Positions 1 to 5,667 of a stretch of DNA of 5,753 bases are shown piece by piece. Positions within the stretch are counted from its first letter, which is position 1, and every line of letters begins with the position of its first letter. A program made the translations under genes and the position numbers. This DNA is from Alphaproteobacteria bacterium. GTDB taxonomy: Bacteria; Pseudomonadota; Alphaproteobacteria; Rhodobacterales; Rhodobacteraceae. Location of the stretch: positions 1-5,753 of the forward strand of contig JAUIBJ010000261.1 of NCBI GenBank assembly GCA_030428025.1, in the 5' to 3' direction. The notes beneath the pieces were generated by a model. The model had not been told where the DNA came from. It worked only from the letters and a program-made list of their open reading frames with translations, and made no database searches.

Positions 1-325
1 TCCGAAGGGCGGACGTATCGCCCAGACGTGCGCGCGCAAGGCGCTCGATCTCCAGCGCCAACTCCGCGTCCTCGGCGATGTCGATATCGACCGCCGCAAC
101 CGCACCGCCGACAATCCCGACGCCGCAGCCGGGCCAACTGGACCAGGTCGCCACCTCGACCTCGGTGGTGCCGCGTTCCGCATGGCGGTTCCATTCCGGA
201 TAATCTGTCCATGCCCCCCGAAGGTAGCGGCCGGGCTTTTTGGTGCCCGGACCGATCGGCAGGATGGCATATCCATTGGTGACAAGCCGCGCGCCGAAGC
301 GCGCCATGAAGGATGTGTCGGCCAT
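1..325 (-). CDS. Bifunctional DNA primase-polymerase, N-terminal part (cut by the window edge)
   Basis: This reading frame is open from the ATG at 325 to the left edge and gives the first 108 residues of a larger protein. The N-terminus looks like the primase-polymerase (AEP, Prim-Pol) domain found in phage and plasmid replication proteins. It has an ARFGARLVTNGYAILPI opening, then PGTKKPG (residues 26-32), a W-rich stretch, then GVGIVGG (68-74) and VDIDI with aspartates 80 and 82. In this family such a D-x-D pair binds the catalytic metals. Known members make primers and extend them on single-stranded DNA, and many carry a helicase domain further on, which cannot be seen here. The start overlaps the preceding stop codon as TGATG, which suggests coupling. 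A GAGG lies about 10 bases upstream, a rather long spacing, and ATG 307 is a less likely alternative. Family assignment is fairly sure; length and C-terminal domains are unknown. Confidence 0.85.
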   Translation of the reverse strand, partial: MADTSFMARFGARLVTNGYAILPIGPGTKKPGRYLRGAWTDYPEWNRHAERGTTEVEVATWSSWPGCGVGIVGGAVAAVDIDIAEDAELALEIERLARARLGDTSALR

Positions 326-711
326 CAGAAGGGTACCTCGGAGATCATCGCGTCGAGGCGGTGGCGGTCCTTGGCCGCAAGCTCGCGCAGGTGGTCGCAA
401 TATCCGGTGATGACCGCATCGATGAAGCGGTCCCACTCGGTCTCGGTCAGGGTGGCGAGATCGGATTTACCGAGGCTCTCGAGATAGGCGCCGCCCTGTT
501 GGCCGCCGACAGTCATGGCCTCGGCCTCGTTCGGGGTGGGATCGATCATGCCCTTCCTCCCATGGCAGATGTCCTGGCAGGTCCGGCTGCAGAGGTTCTT
601 GCGGCTGGCATCGCGGCGCGGGTCCGCGACCCGGAAATCCCGGTCGAACCAGCCAAACCCACGAGGTTGCCGGTGGCAGACGGCGCAGAGGCCGGTGTGG
701 AGTGCGCGCAT
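325..711 (-). CDS. Small zinc-cluster protein, DUF6511-like, function unknown
   Basis: This 128-residue protein resembles a family I recall as DUF6511, frequent in replication regions of alphaproteobacterial phages; the family number is from memory. The N-terminal half holds C9-x2-C12, a conserved-looking RGFGWFD-x6-ADPRRDASR block (residues 17-37), and C41-x3-C45 followed by C49 and H50, then GMIDPTPNE (54-62). The cysteine pairs suggest a structural zinc site. The second half (about 75-128) is predicted helical and ends in PF. No catalytic motif is recognised. The first 55 codons lie inside the helicase reading frame in another phase, and the residue pattern shows that this frame is the one under protein selection. 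The stop shares a base with the primase start (TGATG). Its place between helicase and primase suggests an accessory role in replication, which is inference. The ribosome binding site is weak (CAGG, 8 bases before the ATG). Confidence 0.85.
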   Translation of the reverse strand: MRALHTGLCAVCHRQPRGFGWFDRDFRVADPRRDASRKNLCSRTCQDICHGRKGMIDPTPNEAEAMTVGGQQGGAYLESLGKSDLATLTETEWDRFIDAVITGYCDHLRELAAKDRHRLDAMISEVPF

Positions 712-2282
712 GGGTCAAACCTGTAGCCGGAGATTTCGACATAGCGGCCCGAGGGACGGACCGAGATTGCGCTGGGGCGCGCAAGACGCGCGGCTTCCGC
801 GATGGCCTGATCGACGGTGAGCGGCACCGGGCAGCCCGGAGCACGGGTGCGCCACCACTCAGCCGCCTTCTGGCGAGGGTAGCCGTGGTGCTCGATGCAG
901 ACCCATTCGCTGTAGGACTTGAGCCCGCAGCTATAGGTTACCTTCAACGAGGGCTTCCCGCCCCGTTTGTCATGGCGGCTGTAGGATACACCATGGACCG
1001 GCAGCCACTGAACCTTCGGCGACAGGACCGGGAGCGTGGCCGCGGTGGGAGCGATCTTCACCTCGCGCTCCGGAAACACATGGCCACAGTCCGGGCAGTC
1101 CGTCGCCGAGAGAGCGACGATGCTGTCGCATTCGGGGCAGATCTTGGTCGGGGCCTCGCCACCGCCCGCCTCACCAGGCCGCCGGGGCCGCACCAGATCG
1201 ATTGGCCCATGGCGGCGAACATTGCCGGCGAAGTCCAGAACGAGGCAGTTCTCCTTGCCCGGCGCGAGCCGGGTGCCGCGGCCCACCATCTGGACGTAGA
1301 GACCTGCGGATTTGGTCGGGCGCAGGAGCGCGATCAGATCGACGGCAGGCGCGTTGAAGCCAGTGGTCAGCACGCCCATCGAGGCCAGCGCCCGGATGTC
1401 GCCGCGCTTGAAGGCGGCAATGATCGCATCGCGCTCCTCCTTCGGCGTATCGCCAAAGATGGTGCGGCAGCTGATCCCCTGCCGGACGAACTCCTCCGCC
1501 ACATGGCGGGCGTGCTCGACGCCGGAACAGAAGGCGAGCCAGGATTTACGATCGCGCCCATGCTCGATGATCTCGCTGACCGCTGCCCGGGTGATCGCCT
1601 CCTGATCGACGGCGGCCGCCAGATCGCGCTGGATGAAATCCCCCGCGCGCGTGCCGACCTTCGAGACATCGAGCCGCGTGTTGGGGTGTTTCGACACGAG
1701 AGGGCTCAGATAGCCGGCGTCGATCAGATCGCGCACCGGCGCCTCGAACGCGATGTCCGTGAAGAGCGCGTTCTTACCTTGGTGCAACATGCCGCTGTCG
1801 ACCCGGAACGGCGTAGCGGTCAGCCCGATCACCTTGAGCGCGGGATTGATCCGGGTCAGGCCATCCAAGAACCGGCGGTACATGGTGCTGGAATTGCCGG
1901 GGATGAGATGCGCCTCGTCGATCAGCACGAGATCGGTGTGGCCGACCTCGTGGGCACGGCGATGGATCGACTGGATACCTGCAAAAAGAACGCGGGCCTG
2001 CGCCTCGCGCTTGCCCAAGCCAGCCGAATAGATGCCGGCCGGGGCCTCGGGCCAGAGCCCGATCATCTCGGCATGGTTCTGGGCGATCAGCTCGCGGACA
2101 TGGGTCACGATCAGGATGCGCTGGTCGGGCCATGCCTTCAGCACGCCCTCGATGAAGGCGGCCATCACCAAGCTCTTGCCCCCGGCAGTCGGGATCACCA
2201 CCAGCGGGTTGCCTTTGTTTTCTTGGAAATAGCCGTAGATCGATGTGATCGCGGCCTGTTGATAGGGGCGCAGGGTCAGCAT
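546..2282 (-). CDS. SF2 DEAD/DEAH-box helicase with zinc ribbon
   Basis: The 578-residue protein carries the full SF2 set: LRPYQ (4-8, Q motif), PTAGGKS (31-37, Walker A), DEAH (122-125, Walker B), LTATP (154-158, motif III) and QMVGRGTR (331-338, motif VI with arginine finger). It resembles the SSL2/type III restriction (ResIII) group of DNA-dependent ATPases common in phage replication modules. A four-cysteine ribbon follows at C382-x2-C385 and C396-x2-C399, then a C-terminal region ending near EISGYRF (516-522). From residue 524 on, the sequence is poor in hydrophobic residues and rich in Ala, Ser, Thr, Gly and Arg. It is encoded by the DNA that reads as the DUF6511-like protein in another frame, so this tail may be an artefact of stop loss. 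The start is supported by GGAGG 7 bases upstream and a 7-base ATGCTGA overlap with the nuclease. It probably unwinds or remodels DNA during phage replication, forks or recombination intermediates; no restriction or methylase partner is present. Confidence 0.93.
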   Translation of the reverse strand: MLTLRPYQQAAITSIYGYFQENKGNPLVVIPTAGGKSLVMAAFIEGVLKAWPDQRILIVTHVRELIAQNHAEMIGLWPEAPAGIYSAGLGKREAQARVLFAGIQSIHRRAHEVGHTDLVLIDEAHLIPGNSSTMYRRFLDGLTRINPALKVIGLTATPFRVDSGMLHQGKNALFTDIAFEAPVRDLIDAGYLSPLVSKHPNTRLDVSKVGTRAGDFIQRDLAAAVDQEAITRAAVSEIIEHGRDRKSWLAFCSGVEHARHVAEEFVRQGISCRTIFGDTPKEERDAIIAAFKRGDIRALASMGVLTTGFNAPAVDLIALLRPTKSAGLYVQMVGRGTRLAPGKENCLVLDFAGNVRRHGPIDLVRPRRPGEAGGGEAPTKICPECDSIVALSATDCPDCGHVFPEREVKIAPTAATLPVLSPKVQWLPVHGVSYSRHDKRGGKPSLKVTYSCGLKSYSEWVCIEHHGYPRQKAAEWWRTRAPGCPVPLTVDQAIAEAARLARPSAISVRPSGRYVEISGYRFDPCAHSTPASAPSATGNLVGLAGSTGISGSRTRAAMPAARTSAAGPARTSAMGGRA

Positions 2283-3280
2283 GGCGCGGCCTCCGTCGTG
2301 CGGGCGTCGTTTGCCCAGGTGGAGCCATCGGCCATGCGGTAGGCGACGACATCGTCGCCCGCATCGATGACCTCACCCGGGACGAGATCGGGGATGAAAA
2401 GATGACGGTTGCAGGCGGCGCGCTGTTCGAGCGCTGTCAGCATCCGGTCGTGGCGGGCGCAGTGCCAGCCGCCGAGGTTATGTTTGGTCGCGCTTCCGGA
2501 CGAAGAACCAGTTCCCACTTCTTCTGGAAGCGCTCCGACGGGCGTCGCATGTAGGCAGGACCGGCATGTCACAGCCGCCCTACCACCCTCGTGGCAGACG
2601 GCGTGGTGATCGCAGAACCGACATTCGAACCAGGCCGGGTCTTCGCTGATCCGCTCGGGCGGCTGCTGGGCGAAGATGACGCGCCCGGCCTTGTCCAGCA
2701 GGCGCTCTGCCACGCCGCTGTCAGCCTCGATGCGCTCGATATGCAGTGCATCGGTGTCCTTGCAGACCGCCACGTAGAGGGCGCGCGTGATCCCCGTCAG
2801 ATGCATGTAGATCTGCATCTGCGCGGCGTGCTGGGGCTTCGCCAGAACGACGCCCTTGTAGGTCAGTTCGGTGAAGCTCTTGACCCCATGGGTCTTGAAC
2901 TCCAGCACATGCCAAGTCTTTGGGGCCTCGAGGATGCCGATGGCCACGCCATCCAGCGATCCGCCGAAATGCCCACCATGGGCCTCGACGCGGAACTGGC
3001 GGCCGGTCTCGGGATCGACCTCGAGCACGGTCGCCCCGGTGGCACGCAGGTTGCGCACGAGCCGGTCCTCTTCCAGCTGGCCGGTCTCAAAAAGGCGCAA
3101 CAAGCGGCCGGAATGGCGCGCCGGCGTGACCCAGCGGAAATCGTACCAGAGCGCCCGGGTGCAGGATTTGCCGATGATCGACGCTCCGAGGTGATCGCGG
3201 AAACCATCACCCTGGCGGGCCTCATAATCGGCATAGATCGCCGTCAGCGTCGGCGTGGGGGCTTCAGGAAGCTCGGCCAT
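2276..3280 (-). CDS. PD-(D/E)XK exonuclease, Cas4/RecB-like, with Fe-S cysteines and an extra Cys/His cluster
   Basis: The 334-residue product has the core of a RecB/Cas4-type nuclease: GGSLDG with D110, EFK with E127 and K129, and QMQIY with Q154 and Y158. These are the metal-binding and catalytic positions of the superfamily. One early cysteine (C40, in GKSCTR) and a late group C220-x2-C223-x5-C229 match the four-cysteine arrangement that binds a 4Fe-4S cluster in Cas4 and AddB. A second group follows: C239-x2-C242, C274-x2-H277 and C290-x2-H293, likely a zinc-binding appendix. No cas genes are nearby, so this is a phage recombination or resection exonuclease rather than a CRISPR adaptation protein. 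The ATG at 3280 is chosen over the adjacent GTG at 3283 because GGAGG lies 7 bases before it; the stop of the upstream gene overlaps it as TGATG. It probably makes single-stranded ends for the Sak4-like ATPase. Direction of digestion cannot be read from sequence. Confidence 0.9.
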   Translation of the reverse strand: MAELPEAPTPTLTAIYADYEARQGDGFRDHLGASIIGKSCTRALWYDFRWVTPARHSGRLLRLFETGQLEEDRLVRNLRATGATVLEVDPETGRQFRVEAHGGHFGGSLDGVAIGILEAPKTWHVLEFKTHGVKSFTELTYKGVVLAKPQHAAQMQIYMHLTGITRALYVAVCKDTDALHIERIEADSGVAERLLDKAGRVIFAQQPPERISEDPAWFECRFCDHHAVCHEGGRAAVTCRSCLHATPVGALPEEVGTGSSSGSATKHNLGGWHCARHDRMLTALEQRAACNRHLFIPDLVPGEVIDAGDDVVAYRMADGSTWANDARTTEAAPC

Positions 3281-3642
3281 CACAGACCCTCCCGTTCACT
3301 GCGGGCCTGAGCCTCGGCCAGAATGACGGTCCAGGTCGCGGGGTCATGGCGCTCACGCAGGACGCCGATCAGCGCGTCTTTCAGCTTTTCGCGACGGCGG
3401 CGACCAGTGCCCTGGGCCAAGAGTTCCGCCCGCTCGCGGCTCAGATGCCGAAGCGCCGTGTGCGCGCGGTGGAACCAGTCGGGATCAATGGGTTTGCGCT
3501 GCCGTTGGCGGGCCAGATCTGCCGTTGCGATCTGGGTCCGGATCTTGGCGATGGCATCGTCGAGTTCGATCAACCGCCGCTGATCGTCAGGCAAGCCGGG
3601 GCTGGTCGCGGCCACGGGGGCCGCGTTGGTCATATCGGTCAT
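3280..3642 (-). CDS. Hypothetical helical phage protein, 120 residues
   Basis: I do not recognise a family. After a flexible Ala/Pro/Thr-rich start (about residues 1-18) the protein is predicted helical and highly charged. A heptad-like stretch QRRLIELDDAIAKIRTQIA is followed by a basic RQRQRKP, a DPDWFHRAHTALRHLSRERAEL helix, a very basic GRRRREKLKDAL segment, and a helical tail ending in EREGL. There are no cysteines, membrane segments or catalytic motifs. The basic segments would suit nucleic-acid or protein binding, but that is only inference. ATG 3642 is preferred to ATG 3648 because TGAGG at 3651-3655 is 8 bases from the former and only 2 from the latter. Its stop overlaps the nuclease start (TGATG), so it is probably translated together with the nuclease and may assist it. 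Confidence 0.8.
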   Translation of the reverse strand: MTDMTNAAPVAATSPGLPDDQRRLIELDDAIAKIRTQIATADLARQRQRKPIDPDWFHRAHTALRHLSRERAELLAQGTGRRRREKLKDALIGVLRERHDPATWTVILAEAQARSEREGL

Positions 3643-3650
3643 GGACATAT

Positions 3651-3655
3651 CCTCA
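3651..3655 (-). promoter_or_regulatory. Ribosome binding site deciding the start at 3642
   Basis: TGAGG on the minus strand lies 8 bases before ATG 3642 but only 2 bases before ATG 3648. The later ATG is therefore the better start for the 120-residue protein. Confidence 0.6.
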
Positions 3656-3667
3656 GATGGGGGTGGT

Positions 3668-3700
3668 CGCCGCCCCGGCCGTCACCAGGTCAGGGCGGCG
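3668..3700. repeat. 8-bp GC-only inverted repeat in the largest intergenic gap
   Basis: Bases 3668-3675 (CGCCGCCC) and 3693-3700 (GGGCGGCG) are exact reverse complements separated by 17 bases. They lie between the DUF669 stop (3708) and the next gene's ribosome binding site (3651-3655), in the 65-base gap 3643-3707, the longest non-coding stretch here. In the minus-strand transcript it would form a strong hairpin. No T-run follows on that strand, so a classical intrinsic terminator is not supported. A role as RNA-stability element or partial attenuator after the single-strand binding protein gene is possible. In GC-rich DNA an 8-bp match can also occur by chance. Confidence 0.35.
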
Positions 3701-3707
3701 CAAGGCA

Positions 3708-4205
3708 TCAGCCCTTCTTGTTCCAGGGCGCGGAGGCCATTTTGGCGGGAGAGGCCGACGGGGCGGGCGCAGACGGGGCCGGTTGAGCTGAACGGGGCGC
3801 CGCGGCACGGTCTTGCGGCAGGTAGGCGATGGCATTGCTTTCGCCGTAGCCGTTCTTCGGCGGCCGGATCTTCACCTGGATCGTCATCGGGATCATGTGC
3901 AGTTCCTCGCTGTCGCTGACATGCATCTTGCCGGTGGCATGGCAGATGGCTGACAGCGTGCGCTGCGCGATCTCCACGGTCGTCGGGTTCGGGTTCACAA
4001 GGTTCAGCTGGTCGAAGACCTTCCGGCCCTTGTGCTCGCCTTCGAGGATATCGATCATCAGCCAGAGAAACTGGCCCATGCCGTTGCGGGTCACGCGCAT
4101 CTCGCTCTCGACGATCTGTGCGCGATACTTGCCTGCGGGCAGAAGCTCATAGGCGGTGGTGGGCTCAACGCTGGTGGCGTCGAAGGACGTGTCGAAACGT
4201 GCCAT
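3708..4205 (-). CDS. DUF669 family protein, probable single-strand DNA binding protein
   Basis: The 165-residue protein matches the DUF669 pattern seen beside phage recombination genes. It has an N-terminal ARFDTSFDAT opening, LLPAGKYRAQIVESEM (about residues 22-37), GQFLWLMIDILEGEHKGRKVFDQLNLVNPNPTTVEIAQRTLSAICHATG (about 44-92) and a conserved-looking VKIRPPKNGYGESNAI segment (about 110-125). The C-terminal 35 residues are a Pro/Ala/Ser-rich disordered linker ending in PWNKKG, much like the linker and tip of bacterial SSB, although the tip here is basic rather than acidic. DUF669 proteins are thought to bind single-stranded DNA; that is family knowledge and not visible as a motif. It follows the Sak4-like ATPase by 21 bases, the usual pairing of annealase/recombinase with SSB. 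The ATG at 4205 is preferred to an upstream in-frame TTG at 4226 because AAAGGA sits 7 bases before it. Confidence 0.85.
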   Translation of the reverse strand: MARFDTSFDATSVEPTTAYELLPAGKYRAQIVESEMRVTRNGMGQFLWLMIDILEGEHKGRKVFDQLNLVNPNPTTVEIAQRTLSAICHATGKMHVSDSEELHMIPMTIQVKIRPPKNGYGESNAIAYLPQDRAAAPRSAQPAPSAPAPSASPAKMASAPWNKKG

Positions 4206-4212
4206 GGTCTGG

Positions 4213-4218
4213 TCCTTT
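4213..4218 (-). promoter_or_regulatory. Ribosome binding site deciding the start at 4205
   Basis: AAAGGA on the minus strand sits 7 bases before ATG 4205, in the 21-base gap after the ATPase gene. It favours this ATG over the in-frame TTG at 4226, which would precede the site. Confidence 0.65.
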
Positions 4219-4226
4219 CTGGGCAA

Positions 4227-4973
4227 TCATTCGGATTGGGGCATGGCCGCCATGAACTCGGCCCAGCTGAGCTCGAGCGTGTCCGGCAGGCCGTAACGGT
4301 TCTTGGCGAGGAAGGCGGGACGCTCCTCGGTGTGCATGACGCGCGCACCCGACCCGAGCGCCCGGGTCACCTTCTTGTTGAAGCCGACGTCGGATTTGGC
4401 GACCGAGATCTGGTAGTTGGCGAAGAGCACGACGTCCGAATGCTCCTGCAGCAGCGCAGAGGCGCGGGTCTGCAGCTTGATCACGTACCTGTCGTAGGGT
4501 TCGTGCTCGGGGCTGTCGAAACGCTTGATGTCGGTATGGGCAATCTGGATGATCGCCATGCTCTTCTCGTCGCGGAGCGCGTTGAGCTTGTCGAGGTAGT
4601 CGCGCCAGACATTCAGCGCCTCGGCGTAGCCCTTCCCGAAGCCGGGCGCCTCGATGGACGCCCAGTTGTTGCGCTTGCAGGCTTCAGCCCAGATCAGCGG
4701 CTCGAGCCAGTCCACGCTGTCGATGACGACGGTGCCGAAATCGTGGTCCTCCGACAGAAGCGCTTCGAGGGCTTCAGCCACATCGGCATAGCTGGTCGCC
4801 AGAGGGAAATGGGGCACCTGCAGCTTGCCGAGCCCGTCCTCGGTCATGATGAACACTGGCCGGTCAGAGTCCGCGGCCCAGGTGGATTTGCCCACCCCGG
4901 CCACACCGTGCATCAGGATGCGCGGCGGCGTCAGCGCCGTGTTCGTACGAAGGGAAGCGAGAGAAATCGCCAT
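4227..4973 (-). CDS. Sak4-like (AAA_24) RecA-fold ATP-binding recombination protein
   Basis: The 248-residue protein has a Walker A motif GVAGVGKST (23-31) close to the N-terminus, after RILMH. It has a Walker B strand TVVIDS (81-86) and a sensor-like strand MAIIQIAHTDIKRF (139-152), giving the compact RecA/KaiC-type core of the AAA_24 family. Phage proteins of this type are called Sak4. They are single-strand annealing or strand-exchange proteins that need a partner SSB, and the adjacent DUF669 gene supplies a candidate. The segment WASIEAPGFGKGYAEALNVW (104-123) is typical of the family as I recall it. ATG 4973 (M-A-I-S) is preferred to the adjacent GTG 4976 because GGAG lies 7 bases before the ATG and only 4 before the GTG. 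The preceding gene's stop overlaps it as TGATG. A general DnaB- or RecA-type ATPase role in replication is the main alternative. Confidence 0.88.
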   Translation of the reverse strand: MAISLASLRTNTALTPPRILMHGVAGVGKSTWAADSDRPVFIMTEDGLGKLQVPHFPLATSYADVAEALEALLSEDHDFGTVVIDSVDWLEPLIWAEACKRNNWASIEAPGFGKGYAEALNVWRDYLDKLNALRDEKSMAIIQIAHTDIKRFDSPEHEPYDRYVIKLQTRASALLQEHSDVVLFANYQISVAKSDVGFNKKVTRALGSGARVMHTEERPAFLAKNRYGLPDTLELSWAEFMAAMPQSE

Positions 4974-5176
4974 CACAGGTCTCCCATGTCAGAATCGGGT
5001 TGGGACTTGGTGTCCGACATGACGGCCATGTCGCCGGTCACCGCTGCGTAGAGCGCGTCCAGCCGGTCGGCTTCCTCGAGATATGCGAGGGCCTCGCGCC
5101 GCATGGCGCGCCGCTGTTCTTCAAGCAGAGCGAGATCGGCAGCCGGAGTGTTGGGACTGGGAAGCAACGTTTTCAT
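4973..5176 (-). CDS. Small hypothetical protein, 67 residues, helical
   Basis: I do not recognise a family. Residues about 12-48 (ADLALLEEQRRAMRREALAY onward to YAAVTGD) form one long amphipathic, charge-rich helix that could be a short coiled coil. A short acidic, polar tail (DTKSQPDSDMGDL) follows. There are no cysteines or membrane segments. The gene is supported by GGAGG 7 bases before the ATG, by a 4-base ATGA overlap with the gene before it, by a TGATG overlap with the ATPase after it, and by GC-rich third positions. Small helical proteins in this position can be adaptors of the neighbouring ATPase, but nothing in the sequence proves it. Confidence 0.75.
   Translation of the reverse strand: MKTLLPSPNTPAADLALLEEQRRAMRREALAYLEEADRLDALYAAVTGDMAVMSDTKSQPDSDMGDL
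4981..4984 (-). promoter_or_regulatory. Ribosome binding site at the tandem GTG-ATG start of the ATPase
   Basis: GGAG on the minus strand is 7 bases from ATG 4973 and 4 from GTG 4976, favouring the ATG. The nuclease gene repeats this arrangement: GGAGG at 3288-3292, then GTG 3283 and ATG 3280. Confidence 0.55.
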
Positions 5177-5667
5177 TGCACTGCCTCCCCACCGAGCGGG
5201 GTGCCGCCCTTTGCCAAAATGGCATCCAGGCAGTTACCGAAGCTCCAGTCCGGGTTGGCCGCCCAGAACTGATCAGCCTGGCGCAGCGCGTTGCGCCATT
5301 CGCGCAGCGCATGCTGATCGTTGGCGATCTGCAGGCGCCGGATCTCGATCGCTCGTTCGAAGCCTTCTCGCGACAACTGACGCGTGGCGACCAGCGTCGT
5401 GCCGTCGATGTCCATCGCAACCGCCGCCGGAAGCTGGAACGGCAAAACTGCCTGCTCGGGCGCGGACGACCGTTCGGCCTTGAGTTTCAGACGACGGGCA
5501 CGCGTGTCGATGCGCGCGACAACGCCATCGATCCCGGCGAGGTACTGGCCATCTGCATCGATATCGTCCCAGCGGTTGACAGCCGCTTGCCGCTTGTTGA
5601 TCGCGCGTCCCGCGATCACTTCGCCGACGATCTCGCCGACGACATCATTCAGTCGCATCTGTCCCAT
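5173..5667 (-). CDS. Hypothetical phage protein, 164 residues
   Basis: No family is recognised with confidence. The start at ATG 5667 is set by a perfect AGGAGG 6 bases upstream; the frame is open further upstream, but that extension lies in the preceding gene. Visible parts are a short N-terminal helix (MRLNDVVGEIVGEVIAGRAI), a basic stretch RRLKLKAER (about 58-66), a hydrophobic strand region AVLPFQLPAAVAMDIDGTTLVATRQ, and a long C-terminal helical region (about 99-155) with REGFERAIEIRRLQIANDQHAL and WAANPDWSFGNCLDAI. The central DIDGTTLV superficially resembles a HAD phosphatase motif, but the residue pattern DxDGT has no matching downstream motifs, so no enzyme is called. It is joined to the 67-residue gene by ATGA. 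Alphaproteobacterial phages often have uncharacterised proteins here; that is recollection, not evidence. Confidence 0.82.
   Translation of the reverse strand: MGQMRLNDVVGEIVGEVIAGRAINKRQAAVNRWDDIDADGQYLAGIDGVVARIDTRARRLKLKAERSSAPEQAVLPFQLPAAVAMDIDGTTLVATRQLSREGFERAIEIRRLQIANDQHALREWRNALRQADQFWAANPDWSFGNCLDAILAKGGTPLGGEAVQ

Noticed and set aside
467..844. A third minus-strand frame over the helicase/DUF6511 junction
   Set aside because: The product is Arg/Pro-rich without pattern. The other two minus-strand frames explain the region.
702..2342. A 546-codon open frame on the plus strand opposite the helicase
   Set aside because: The product is an Arg/Asp/Ala/Gly-rich sequence with no motifs, while the minus strand encodes a complete helicase motif set. 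Long antisense frames are usual opposite GC-rich genes with few A/T-ending codons.
2798..2821. Perfect 8-bp inverted repeat CAGATGCA/TGCATCTG with an 8-base spacer
   Set aside because: It lies inside the codons for the QMQIYMHL motif of the nuclease and is explained by the coding sequence. One or two such repeats are expected by chance in this length.
2276..3280. Cas4-like nuclease as a sign of a CRISPR locus
   Set aside because: There are no repeat arrays or other cas genes, and the neighbours are phage recombination and replication genes.
2591..3310. A 239-codon plus-strand open frame opposite the nuclease
   Set aside because: Shadow of the nuclease gene; the minus-strand product carries all catalytic and cysteine motifs.
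3668..3700. Intrinsic transcription terminator
   Set aside because: The hairpin has a 17-base loop and no T-run follows it on the transcribed strand.
4032..5051. A 339-codon plus-strand open frame opposite the ATPase and DUF669 genes
   Set aside because: It mirrors the codon pattern of the minus-strand genes, crosses two real gene boundaries, and has no recognisable domain.
5173..5667. DIDGT in the 164-residue protein as a HAD phosphatase active site
   Set aside because: It sits mid-protein and lacks the later lysine and acidic motifs of that family.
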